Shown here: positions 43,794 through 52,357 of the stretch, in pieces
Numbering within the stretch: position 1 is the first letter of the stretch
Layout: each line of letters starts with the position of its first letter
From: JABDIP01 sp965237625
Lineage (GTDB): Bacteria > Pseudomonadota > Alphaproteobacteria > DSM-16000 > Inquilinaceae
Direction: 5' to 3'
Assembly (NCBI GenBank): GCA_965237625.1
Contig: CBDEGD010000014.1
Coordinates: 186,001 to 250,000, forward strand
DNA: 64,000 nt
Made by a program: the position numbers and the translations under genes
The notes under the pieces: model-generated
Database searches by the model: none
The model's input: only the letters and a program-made list of their open reading frames with translations
Told to the model about the DNA's origin: nothing

Positions 43794-44496
43794 CAAAACA
43801 TATGGCGAGACCGTCTGTTGTGCAGGTGTCGCCGCAGACAGGCAGTGGAAGCGACTATTTCCAGTACGATTTCGCCATCTGGGGGGCGACAGTAGCTTCG
43901 GCCGGTGGGACTGGGTGAAATTCAAATATCGTTTGCCAACAGCCGATAAGCGAGCCGAAAGTTGCCACGTTTTCGAAGACAGCATAGTGAAAGACGGAAC
44001 GATCCCGGAAGGAGAGCGGGCGCGATTTCTCAATCCGATCATCCTCAGGTCGGCAAAACATGCTGAGGCGGCCGGGCAATCCCTGGCGCTAATTCGTCCG
44101 CGTAACACACGATTTATCGCGAAACTGAAGAGCAGTGCGGAAATAGAGAAAGAGCGCGAAGCTTTCCGCCGAGCGGCGCGCCAGACTTCGATGTTTGACA
44201 AAGACTTAGCTGAAATCGAACCAAGCCCATACGACTTTCGATTCAATTTCGAGGACGATGCCGGCGAACACAATTATCAAAACGGCGATTGGGAAGCCCA
44301 TGCAATGTTCTGGCGCGAAAGCAAGGAGCATGGCCAGGACAAGGCGCTGCAATGGATGGATCATGTTTTCAACGAGGACTATCCGAAGCGTGGAATGGTC
44401 TTCGCTATTGGCAATCAGGCGAAGCGGCCGCAGACTTGGCAACTACTTGGGGTAGTCCGCGTTGACGAGTTGACCCAGACGGAACTGAAATTGTGA
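43732..44496 (+). CDS. Uncharacterised protein paired with DUF488
   Basis: I chose the ATG at 43732 (MSATPRNCRVFILVKALPQP), giving 254 residues, because the conserved opening VFILVKALPQPSKTYGETV begins a few residues later. Other conserved-looking blocks are WKRLFPVRFRHLGGDSSFGR with WDWVKFKYRLP, and the C-terminal DWEAHAMFWRESKEHGQDKA. I have seen proteins of this general form next to DUF488 but no function. It starts inside the DUF488 coding region, as expected for translationally coupled partners. AT-richer codons fit recent transfer. Confidence 0.65.
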   Translation: MSATPRNCRVFILVKALPQPSKTYGETVCCAGVAADRQWKRLFPVRFRHLGGDSSFGRWDWVKFKYRLPTADKRAESCHVFEDSIVKDGTIPEGERARFLNPIILRSAKHAEAAGQSLALIRPRNTRFIAKLKSSAEIEKEREAFRRAARQTSMFDKDLAEIEPSPYDFRFNFEDDAGEHNYQNGDWEAHAMFWRESKEHGQDKALQWMDHVFNEDYPKRGMVFAIGNQAKRPQTWQLLGVVRVDELTQTELKL

Positions 44497-44522
44497 ACTC
44501 GCGAATCCTCAAGATGGGCGCG

Positions 44523-44610
44523 ACGACCCCTGCGTCGGCATTCGCGCCGTCCCGGTCGGCGAGGCGATGATGGCCTGCGTCCTGGCCGACGCGGTGCTTC
44601 GGCAGCGGAC
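44523..44610 (+). pseudogene. Displaced 3' end of aroC (direct repeat B)
   Basis: The frame encodes the last 30 or so residues of chorismate synthase (DPCVGIRAVPVGEAMMACVL onward), then runs on to a stop at about 44663. It has no start. It matches repeat A in aroC except for six synonymous changes. The likely reading is that it is the original aroC terminus, pushed away when an island carrying its own replacement end was inserted. Confidence 0.8.
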
Positions 44611-44725
44611 CTTGGGCTCGCAACCGACGACCGCCGATTGTTCCGGTCGGCTTTCCTCCCCTTGACGATATCAGGCAACTCGCGAAGATCGGGTCCCTCG
44701 CCCAGCTTGCCTTGGAGCCGTTCCC

Positions 44726-45487
44726 ATGTCCTTCGCTCAATACCCAAGCCTGAAAGACGCCGTGGTTTTCGTGACCGGCGGTGCGTCCGGAATCGGTGAG
44801 GACATAGTGCGGGCCTTCGCAGAACAGGGCTCGCGGATCGGGTTCGTCGACATCGACGCGGAGCGGGGAACCGCTTTGACTGAGGAGCTTGAGCAAGCCG
44901 GCACCACGATCCGCTTCGAGGTCTGCGACCTTCGCGACATCGATGCCCTGAAGCGGGCTTTCGCCGCTCTCGAAGGGGCTTTGGGTCCGGCGACTGTGCT
45001 GGTCAACAATGCCGCCCGGGACGACCGGCATTCCTGGGAAGAAGTCACGTCCGACTATTACGACGAGCGGATCGCCACCAATCTGCGACACATGTTCTTC
45101 GCCACCCAGGCGGTGGCGCCGGGGATGATCGCCGCCGGCAAGGGCTCGATCATCAATATGGGCTCCAATTCCTGGTGGGAGGCGTCCGGCGGCATGCCGA
45201 CCTACACCACGGCCAAGGCCGGCGTGCATGGCATGACCCGGTCTTTCGCCCGCGATCTCGGCCCCCATCGCATCCGGGTCAACACCATCGTGCCGGGCTG
45301 GATCATGACCGAGCGGCAGAAGGAACTCTGGGCGACCCCCGAAACCCTGGAACGTCATCGCCAGCGCCAGTGCCTTCCGGATCTGATCGAGCCGGTCTAT
45401 GTCGCCCGCATGGTGCTGTTCCTGGCATCGGATGACGCCGCGATGTGCAGCGCCAACAACTACATGGTGGAAGCCGGGTCGATCTGA
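44726..45487 (+). CDS. Short-chain dehydrogenase/reductase
   Basis: The 253-residue enzyme has the cofactor motif TGGASGIGEDIV, the NNAARDDRHSW region in place of a standard NNAG, a serine in INMGSNSWWEASGG, and TYTTAKAGVHGM for YxxxK. The C-terminus VNTIVPGWIMTERQKELW and ANNYMVEAGSI is usual. It is the first gene after the displaced aroC end. A 67-base inverted repeat follows its stop and may terminate its mRNA. Confidence 0.88.
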   Translation: MSFAQYPSLKDAVVFVTGGASGIGEDIVRAFAEQGSRIGFVDIDAERGTALTEELEQAGTTIRFEVCDLRDIDALKRAFAALEGALGPATVLVNNAARDDRHSWEEVTSDYYDERIATNLRHMFFATQAVAPGMIAAGKGSIINMGSNSWWEASGGMPTYTTAKAGVHGMTRSFARDLGPHRIRVNTIVPGWIMTERQKELWATPETLERHRQRQCLPDLIEPVYVARMVLFLASDDAAMCSANNYMVEAGSI

Positions 45488-45506
45488 GCCGAATGGCGAC
45501 TGTATT

Positions 45507-45652
45507 GGCGGCCCGGCCCTCGTCCTTCGCCCTTCGACAGGCTCAGGGTAAGGAGGCTCAGGATGAGGACCTTCTTTTCCGATCCAAGGTCCTCATCCTG
45601 AGCCTCCTTACCCTGAGCCTGTCGAAGGGCGAAGGACGAGGACCGGGCCGCC
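45507..45652. repeat. Long inverted repeat: 67-base arms, 12-base loop
   Basis: 45507-45573 and 45586-45652 are reverse complements with one mismatch. The arms contain the CTTCGACAGGCTCAGGGTAA block that recurs in many alphaproteobacterial genomes. No gene is in the 45488-45788 gap apart from this element. Confidence 0.9.
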
Positions 45653-45788
45653 AGCACCGGAATCCCACACCACCTGCGTGGACGCGACCCCACTCGTCAT
45701 GGTTTAACTCCTGCGAATTCGATTCGGCCCGTTGCGTTAGATATTTGGCCGGGTCGTTAATGCCGGAACAGCGAGAGACCGAGGCATC

Positions 45789-46361
45789 ATGCCCCAGCCG
45801 GACCACATCATGGATTTGCCGGTGCCCGACCCGGACGGGCTCGACGACGATCTGAAGGCCATTTTCGCCAAGTGCGAGGACAAGCTGGGGCTGGTGCCCA
45901 ATGTGCTGAAGGCCTACAGCCTGCGGCCGGCGAAGCTGCGCAACTTCATCGCGCTCTACAACGAGTTGATGCTCGGCGATAGCGGGCTCTCCAAGCTGGA
46001 GCGCGAGATGATCGCCGTGGTCGTGTCTTCGGCCAACCATTGTTACTATTGCCTGGTGGCCCACGGTCAGGCGGTGCGGCATTTCTCCGACGATCCGGAG
46101 CTTGGCGAGATGCTGGTGATGAACTACCGCGCCGCGCCGCTGGAGCCGCGCCAGAGGACGATGCTCGATTTCGCCTGGAAGCTGACGACGGCGCCACATA
46201 CGGTTATCGATGCCGACCGGACGGCGTTGCGCGACCATGACTTCTCCGAGGAGGACATCTTCGACATCTGCGATGTCGTCGGTTTCTTCAATATGTCGAA
46301 CCGGGTTGCGACCGGGGTCGATATGATGCCCAACCGAAACTATCACGCGATGAACCGATGA
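45789..46361 (+). CDS. Peroxidase-related AhpD-like protein
   Basis: The 190-residue protein has the AhpD-type active site SANHCYYCLVAHG (CxxC followed by His). The N-terminal half, DDDLKAIFAKCEDKLGLVPN, matches the peroxidase-related subfamily. AhpD proteins recycle peroxiredoxin or act as thiol peroxidases. Its stop overlaps the sppA ATG by four bases (ATGA), so the pair is translationally coupled. Confidence 0.9.
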   Translation: MPQPDHIMDLPVPDPDGLDDDLKAIFAKCEDKLGLVPNVLKAYSLRPAKLRNFIALYNELMLGDSGLSKLEREMIAVVVSSANHCYYCLVAHGQAVRHFSDDPELGEMLVMNYRAAPLEPRQRTMLDFAWKLTTAPHTVIDADRTALRDHDFSEEDIFDICDVVGFFNMSNRVATGVDMMPNRNYHAMNR

Positions 46362-48133
46362 AGATCTGGCGCGTTCTTGTCGGCGGCTTTGCCGCCATTG
46401 GTGCCCTGGCCACCCTGGTTGTGATTGCCGGCATCATTGTCATCTTCCGCCTCACTGGCGAATCCGCGCCGCCCTCGGTGCCACCGGAGACCATCGTGCT
46501 GCGGTTGGATCTGCGGGCAGGGCTGGCGGACCGTCAGCCAGCGGACTCCTTCTTCGCCCATTTCGATGGCGACGGCGTGACCTTGCGCGAGGCCGTGGAG
46601 GCAATCGATCTTGCCAGCAGCGACCCGCGTGTCGCCGGGCTTGTCGGCCATTTCGACGGAGAGGCCTTCGGCATGGCCACAGCACAGGAGCTGGCGGCGG
46701 CGATCGGGCGGTTTCGGGAGAGCGGCAAGTTCACCATCGCCTATGCCGATACTATGGGTGAGGCCGGGCCCAGCAACATCGCCTACTACCTCGCCTCCGC
46801 GTTCGAGGAGATCTGGATTCTGCCGTTGGGCACGGTCGGATTGACCGGCCTGCGGGCGGAGCTGCCATTCGCCCGCGAGGCGCTGAACGAGTTTGGGATC
46901 GACCCGCAATTCACCCGTCGGGGCGAATACAAATCCTTCCCCGAGATGTTCACCGAGCGGGATTTCACCCCGGCGAACCGCGAAATGACCGAAGCCCTGA
47001 TCGGCGATATGTTCGACCAGATGGTCACCGGCATCGCGGTGCGCCGCGGGCTTGCGGAAGGTGCGGTTCGCGGGTTGGTCGACGGTGCGCCTTTCACCGC
47101 CACCGAGGCGATGGAACTGGGATTGGTCGATCGGCTGGCGAACCGGCGCGACATCCACGAGGAGATCGAGAGCCGGGCCGGCGAGGCTTCCGGCACCATG
47201 ATGGCCACCGAGTACCTGGCGGTCGCGCAACCCGACGAGACCGAGGATCGGACCACCATCGCCCTGGTCTATGCCACCGGCGCCGTGTCGCTCGGGCGTG
47301 ACGGCGATTCCGCGCTCTCCGGCCGGGTGATGGGGGCCGATACAGTGGCCGGCGCCATCAACGAGGCGATCGACGACCCGGTGATCTCCGCCATCGTGCT
47401 GCGGATCAACAGCCCCGGCGGCTCACCGGTGGCATCGGAAATCATCGGTGGCGCCGTCGACCGCGCCGCCGATGAAGGCAAACCCCTGATCGTCTCCATG
47501 GGCGAAGTCGCGGCCTCGGGCGGGTACTGGATCGCCGCCGGCGCCCAGCAAATTGTTGCTCAACCAGCGACAATCACCGGATCGATCGGCGTATTATCCG
47601 GAAAATTCGACACCAGTGAATTCTGGGACGATCTCGGCGTGAACTGGAGCGGTGTGCAACGCGGCCGAAACGCCGATATGTGGTCTGGCACCAGCGGCTT
47701 CTCGCAGATTGGCGCAGAGCGGCTGAACGCCATGGTGGATGAGATCTACGCCAAATTCCTCGACCGGGTTTCCGCGGGCCGCGGCATGGAGCGCGACGCG
47801 GTCGATGCGGTAGCGCGCGGCCGGGTGTGGACCGGCACCCAGGCTCAGACACGGGGGCTGGTGGATCACCTTGGCGGGCTCGACGTCGCCTTCGACATCG
47901 CACGCGAGGCGGCCGGCGCCGATCCGGACGCCGGCATCGATCTCGTCATCCTGCCGCAGGTCCCCAGCCCGATCGAGCAACTGCTCAGCCTGGCGGCCGG
48001 CGGCGGACTGCAAAGCGGCCAAAGGATCGATGCGGCGGTGGAGCGGCTGGAGCCCTATCTGAGGAGCATCGCGCCACTGCTGGAAGAGCCCGGCACCCAG
48101 ATGCTGCGGATGCCGGAGTTGATTATTCGCTGA
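46358..48133 (+). CDS. sppA: Signal peptide peptidase SppA, long (67K) type
   Basis: The 591-residue enzyme degrades cleaved signal peptides in the inner membrane. It has an N-terminal helix (VGGFAAIGALATLVVIAGII) and two tandem protease domains. The catalytic pair is visible as Lys-192 (RRGEYKSFPEMF) in the first domain and Ser-387 (GEVAASGGYWIAAG) in the second, the arrangement known from E. coli SppA. ATG at 46358 overlaps the AhpD-like stop. Confidence 0.93.
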   Translation: MKIWRVLVGGFAAIGALATLVVIAGIIVIFRLTGESAPPSVPPETIVLRLDLRAGLADRQPADSFFAHFDGDGVTLREAVEAIDLASSDPRVAGLVGHFDGEAFGMATAQELAAAIGRFRESGKFTIAYADTMGEAGPSNIAYYLASAFEEIWILPLGTVGLTGLRAELPFAREALNEFGIDPQFTRRGEYKSFPEMFTERDFTPANREMTEALIGDMFDQMVTGIAVRRGLAEGAVRGLVDGAPFTATEAMELGLVDRLANRRDIHEEIESRAGEASGTMMATEYLAVAQPDETEDRTTIALVYATGAVSLGRDGDSALSGRVMGADTVAGAINEAIDDPVISAIVLRINSPGGSPVASEIIGGAVDRAADEGKPLIVSMGEVAASGGYWIAAGAQQIVAQPATITGSIGVLSGKFDTSEFWDDLGVNWSGVQRGRNADMWSGTSGFSQIGAERLNAMVDEIYAKFLDRVSAGRGMERDAVDAVARGRVWTGTQAQTRGLVDHLGGLDVAFDIAREAAGADPDAGIDLVILPQVPSPIEQLLSLAAGGGLQSGQRIDAAVERLEPYLRSIAPLLEEPGTQMLRMPELIIR

Positions 48134-48142
48134 AGCGCGGCG

Positions 48143-48889
48143 CTAGTCGCGTTCAGCCGCAATCAGGAACTCGACATTGCCTTCCGGCCCCTTGATCGGG
48201 CTTTCGGCGATACCGAGCACGCGCCAGCCCTCTTGCGACGCCAGCCAGTCACGGATCGTCTCGCAGACCTCCGTGTGTTGGGCCGGGTCACGGACCACGC
48301 CGCCCTTTCCGACCTTGCCGCGGCCGACTTCGAATTGCGGCTTGATCAGCGCAACCAAACAGGCGCCCGGGCCGGCCAATGCCATGCCCGCGGGCAGTAT
48401 TTTGGTCAGGCTGATGAAGCTGGCGTCGCATACCAGGATGTCGACCTGCTCGGGAACCTGATCAGTCGTCAAGTTGCGGGCATTGGTGCGTTCCAGGACG
48501 ACAACACGGTCGTCCTGGCGCAGCTTCCAGGCCAGTTGGCCATGGCCGACATCGACGGCATAGACCTTGGCGGCGCCATGATGGAGCAGCACGTCGGTGA
48601 AGCCCCCGGTGGACGCGCCGATATCCAGGCCGGTGAGGCCGGACGGATCGATGCCGAACTCCGATAGGCCTTTTTCCAGCTTCAGCCCGCCCCGGCTGAC
48701 CCAGGGGTGATCCCGGCCCTTCACCGACAGGTCGCAGTCCGGCGGCAATGTCTCGCCCGGCTTGGCCACGCGCCGTGTGCCGTCATAGACGGCGCCCGCC
48801 ATGATCAGCGCCTGCGCCTTGGTCCGGCTCTCCGCCAGCCCCAGCTCGACCAGCATCTGGTCGGCCCGCTTACGGCCGGCGGCTTTCAC
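48143..48889 (-). CDS. tlyA: TlyA-family rRNA 2'-O-methyltransferase
   Basis: I chose the GTG at 48889 (VKAAGRKRADQMLVE), which overlaps the MATE stop by four bases; 248 residues is the family length. An N-terminal S4 RNA-binding domain is followed by an FtsJ-like methyltransferase: SAM site LDIGASTGGFTDVLL, DASFISLTKIL and the catalytic-lysine block ALIKPQFEVGRGKVG. It would methylate rRNA cytidine 2'-O positions. In related genomes tlyA follows dxs, and here a MATE gene is between them. Confidence 0.9.
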   Translation of the reverse strand: MKAAGRKRADQMLVELGLAESRTKAQALIMAGAVYDGTRRVAKPGETLPPDCDLSVKGRDHPWVSRGGLKLEKGLSEFGIDPSGLTGLDIGASTGGFTDVLLHHGAAKVYAVDVGHGQLAWKLRQDDRVVVLERTNARNLTTDQVPEQVDILVCDASFISLTKILPAGMALAGPGACLVALIKPQFEVGRGKVGKGGVVRDPAQHTEVCETIRDWLASQEGWRVLGIAESPIKGPEGNVEFLIAAERD

Positions 48890-50310
48890 GCCGCGACGCC
48901 CACCAGTTCCGCATAGCCCGCCACCAGGCGGTCGCGTCGATGGAAGCGGTGAATGGCCACCACCGCGACGAAAGCCAATCCAAGGGCCAAGCCGATCCAC
49001 GCGCCAAGACCGCCCAGCGAGGTTCCCAGTCCAAGCACGGCGCCGGCGGCAAAGCCGATCGGCCAATAGCCGATCACGGCGATGACCATGGGCATCCGAG
49101 TGTCCTTCAACCCGCGCAATATGCCCACGGCAATGACCTGGGCTCCGTCCGCAAGCTGGAAGATTGCCGCCATCCCCAGGAACAGCACTGCCACCTCGGC
49201 GACCTGCAGATTTTCCGGTTTGTCGAAATCGAGGAACAGATCGATCAGCGTCCAGGGCATCAGCAAGAACAGGGCGATCGGTACCACCGCGTAGACGACG
49301 CCCAGCGCCAACGCCACCCAACCGGCGCGGTGCACGCCGCCGGCATCTCCCCGGCCCGCGGCCAGCCCGACCCGCACCGTCGCCGCATGGCTGATGCCCA
49401 GCGGCACCATGAATGCCAAGGCGGCGCATTGCAGGGCGATGCCATGGGCCGCCAGTTCGTTGGTGCCGATCTTCCACATCAGCACCGCGGCCGCGGCGAA
49501 CATGCCCGACTCGGCCAGGATCGCCAGGCCGATCGGCATGCCGATCCGCAATATCTCGCGGAATCGCGGCCAATCCGGCCGCCACAGCCTGACCAGGACG
49601 TAGTAGCGGCGGAACTGCCGGTCGCGCAGCACAAACCCCATCAGCACCACAAACATGACGGTATCGACGATCGAGGTGCTGATCCCGGCGCCCACCACGC
49701 CCAGCGCGGGAAATCCGAAATTGCCGAACATCAAAGCGTAGTTGCCCAGCGCATTGACACCGACCCCGATCAACGTGACCACGAGCACGGAACGCGGGCG
49801 GCTATGGGCCGAGACAAAGCTGCGCAGCACGATGATCCAAAGGCTCGGCAACAGGCTCCAGACGACCGCGCGTATATAGGCCTGGGCCATCGCGATGGTG
49901 GCGTCGGCCTGACCGAACAAGGCGAAGATATCCTCGACGTTCCACAGCAACAGGCCCATCGGCACCGAATAGGCGAGCGCCACCCAGAAACCCTGCCTGA
50001 CCGTGCGCCGAATGGCGCGGAATTGCCGCCGGGCCAGGGCCTGGGCGATCATCGGCGAGGTCGCCATGACAATGCCCATGCCAAACAGGAAGGACGGGAA
50101 GAAGATGTTTCCGCCCAGAGTGCCGCCGGCGAGGTCGTCGCGCCCCAGCCAGCCCATCATCAGCACGTCGGTGATGTTGATCGCAATATGCGCCAGCTGG
50201 GCAAGCGCAAGCGGAATCGCGAGGCTCAGGGTCGCCGCGATTTCAGTGCGCCAAACGCCAGCGCCCGGAGCCGATAGGCCCCGGGCGGAATCGGTGTACC
50301 GCTGGGTCAT
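48886..50310 (-). CDS. MATE-family efflux transporter
   Basis: The protein from the ATG at 50310 (MTQRYTDSARGLSAPG) has 474 residues and 12 predicted helices. It has the MATE opening HIAINITDVLMMGWLGRDDL and the DAQV-like ILRGLKDTRMPMVIAVIGYW near the C-terminal half. MATE pumps export drugs or cations using a Na or H gradient. Its stop overlaps tlyA by four bases. It lies inside the dxs-tlyA interval and its operon role may be accidental. Confidence 0.9.
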   Translation of the reverse strand: MTQRYTDSARGLSAPGAGVWRTEIAATLSLAIPLALAQLAHIAINITDVLMMGWLGRDDLAGGTLGGNIFFPSFLFGMGIVMATSPMIAQALARRQFRAIRRTVRQGFWVALAYSVPMGLLLWNVEDIFALFGQADATIAMAQAYIRAVVWSLLPSLWIIVLRSFVSAHSRPRSVLVVTLIGVGVNALGNYALMFGNFGFPALGVVGAGISTSIVDTVMFVVLMGFVLRDRQFRRYYVLVRLWRPDWPRFREILRIGMPIGLAILAESGMFAAAAVLMWKIGTNELAAHGIALQCAALAFMVPLGISHAATVRVGLAAGRGDAGGVHRAGWVALALGVVYAVVPIALFLLMPWTLIDLFLDFDKPENLQVAEVAVLFLGMAAIFQLADGAQVIAVGILRGLKDTRMPMVIAVIGYWPIGFAAGAVLGLGTSLGGLGAWIGLALGLAFVAVVAIHRFHRRDRLVAGYAELVGVAA

Positions 50311-50409
50311 GCCGGCCAATATGCGCCACGATGTGTGGCAAGAAAAGCCGTGCGAGACCCGTTCTGCAGGAATTTTTCGCCAACGCCCTCAGGGCGCGGC
50401 CGCGGCGTC

Positions 50410-52326
50410 TCAGGCGCGCACGGACGCCTCTGCCGCCTCATCGATTCCCAAGGCCTGGAGTGCGGTCGCCACGATGTGACGGCTGGTCAATCCGGCCTGG
50501 TCATATTGCAGATCGGGCTTGTCGTGTTCGATGAAGCTGTCCGGCAGAACCATCGGGCGCACGGTCACGCCGCTATCGAGCATGCCGCGCAGCGCCAGCG
50601 ATTGCAGTACATGGGAGCCGAATCCACCGACCGACCCCTCTTCGATGGTGATCAGCACTTCGTGATGGGCGGCGAGTTGTTGAATCAGATCCTCGTCCAG
50701 AGGCTTGGCGAAGCGGGCATCGGCAACCGTGGTGCTCAGCCCCCGGGCCGACAGATCTTCGGCCGCGAGCTGGCATTCCTGAAGGCGGCTGCCATAGCTC
50801 AGCAACGCAATCTTACTGCCTTCGCTCACAACCCGGCCCTTGCCGATTTGCAGCACCTCGCCGCGCTCGGGCATGTCGACCCCGACACCCTCTCCGCGCG
50901 GATATCGGAAGGCGCATGGCCTGTCGTCGATCGCCACCGCCGTCGTCACCATGTGCACCAAATCCGCTTCGTCGGCTGCGGCCATCAGCACGAAACCCGG
51001 CAGGCATCCCAGATAGGCGATATCGAAGGAACCGGCATGGGTCTGTCCATCGGCGCCAACCAGCCCGGCGCGATCGATGGCGAAGCGCACCGGCAGGCCC
51101 TGGATCGCGATATCATGGACAATCTGGTCATAGGCGCGTTGCAGGAAGGTCGAATAAATCGCCACGAAGGGCTTGTAACCCTCGGTCGCCAGCCCGGCGG
51201 CAAAGGTGACCCCATGCTGCTCGGCAATGCCGACATCGAAGGCGCGTGTCGGGAACCGATCGGCGAACAGATTGACCCCGGTGCCGGATGGCATGGCCGC
51301 GGTGACGGCGACGATCTTGTCGTCACGCTCCGCCTCGTCGATCAACGTATTGCCGAAGACCTTTGTATAGCTCGGCGCATTCGGCTTGGGTTTCGCTTGC
51401 GCCCCGGTCACCACGTCGAATTTCGAGACCCCGTGATACTTGTCTGCGGCGTTCTCGGCCGGCTCGTATCCCTTGCCCTTCTGGGTCACACAATGGACCA
51501 GTATCGGCCCTTCCGCGGCGTCTCGCACATTGGTCAGCACCGGCAGCAGGTGATCCAGATTGTGGCCGTCGATCGGCCCTACATAGAAAAAGCCCAACTC
51601 CTCGAACAGAGTGCCGCCGGTCATCATGCCACGGGCATATTCTTCCGCCCGCATCGCCGCGGTCTTGAACGGCCGCGGGAACTTGTCGGCCAGATCCTTC
51701 ATCAGGTGCCGGAGCGACAGATACGGCCGCGAGGAGATCAGCCGTGACAGATAGGCGCTCATGGCGCCGACCGGCGGCGCGATCGACATGTCGTTGTCGT
51801 TCAGCACCACGATCAGCCGGCTGTCCATGGAGCCAGCATTGTTCATGGCCTCATAGGCCATACCGGCGCTCATGGCACCGTCGCCGATCACACAGACGAC
51901 GTCGTTATCATTGCCCGACAGGTCGCGGGCCACCGCCATGCCGACACCGGCGGCAATGGACGTAGAACTGTGCGCGGCCCCGAACGGGTCGTACTCGCTC
52001 TCAGTCCGCTTGGTGAAACCGCTGAGCCCACCACCCTGACGCAGGGTTCGGATGCGATCACGGCGGCCAGTAAGGATCTTGTGGGGATAACACTGATGCC
52101 CGACATCCCACAGCAAGCGGTCGTCCGGCGTGTTGAAGACATAGTGAAGTGCCACCGACAACTCCACGACACCAAGCCCTGCTCCGAGATGACCGCCAGT
52201 CACCGACACCGCGTCGATCGTCTCGGCGCGCAACTCGTCGGCAAGCTGCCTGAGTTGCTGGGGCTTCAGCTTACGTAGATCATCGGGGATTTGAACGGTA
52301 TCGAGTAGCGGTGTTGCCGTTGGCAT
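50410..52326 (-). CDS. dxs: 1-deoxy-D-xylulose-5-phosphate synthase
   Basis: The ATG at 52326 (MPTATPLLDTVQIPDDLR) gives 638 residues. DXS condenses pyruvate with glyceraldehyde 3-phosphate using thiamine diphosphate, the first step of the MEP isoprenoid path. The ThDP site is VIGDGAMSAGMAYEAMNNAG, the GHQCYPHKIL histidine and AEQHGVTFAAGLA acidic region are present, and TIEEGSVGGFGSHVLQSLAL is the C-terminal domain motif. The gap to ispA upstream is 31 bases. Confidence 0.95.
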   Translation of the reverse strand: MPTATPLLDTVQIPDDLRKLKPQQLRQLADELRAETIDAVSVTGGHLGAGLGVVELSVALHYVFNTPDDRLLWDVGHQCYPHKILTGRRDRIRTLRQGGGLSGFTKRTESEYDPFGAAHSSTSIAAGVGMAVARDLSGNDNDVVCVIGDGAMSAGMAYEAMNNAGSMDSRLIVVLNDNDMSIAPPVGAMSAYLSRLISSRPYLSLRHLMKDLADKFPRPFKTAAMRAEEYARGMMTGGTLFEELGFFYVGPIDGHNLDHLLPVLTNVRDAAEGPILVHCVTQKGKGYEPAENAADKYHGVSKFDVVTGAQAKPKPNAPSYTKVFGNTLIDEAERDDKIVAVTAAMPSGTGVNLFADRFPTRAFDVGIAEQHGVTFAAGLATEGYKPFVAIYSTFLQRAYDQIVHDIAIQGLPVRFAIDRAGLVGADGQTHAGSFDIAYLGCLPGFVLMAAADEADLVHMVTTAVAIDDRPCAFRYPRGEGVGVDMPERGEVLQIGKGRVVSEGSKIALLSYGSRLQECQLAAEDLSARGLSTTVADARFAKPLDEDLIQQLAAHHEVLITIEEGSVGGFGSHVLQSLALRGMLDSGVTVRPMVLPDSFIEHDKPDLQYDQAGLTSRHIVATALQALGIDEAAEASVRA

Positions 52327-52357
52327 GGTCAGCGTCAATCCTAATTCCGGCGGTAAC

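Noticed and set aside
45507..45652. Possible CRISPR-like repeat unit
   Set aside because: There is only one inverted pair and no spaced direct repeats, so it is a hairpin repeat and not an array.
48940..50277. 445-codon forward frame over the MATE gene
   Set aside because: Antisense shadow of the transporter; polar, repetitive composition and no start-site support.
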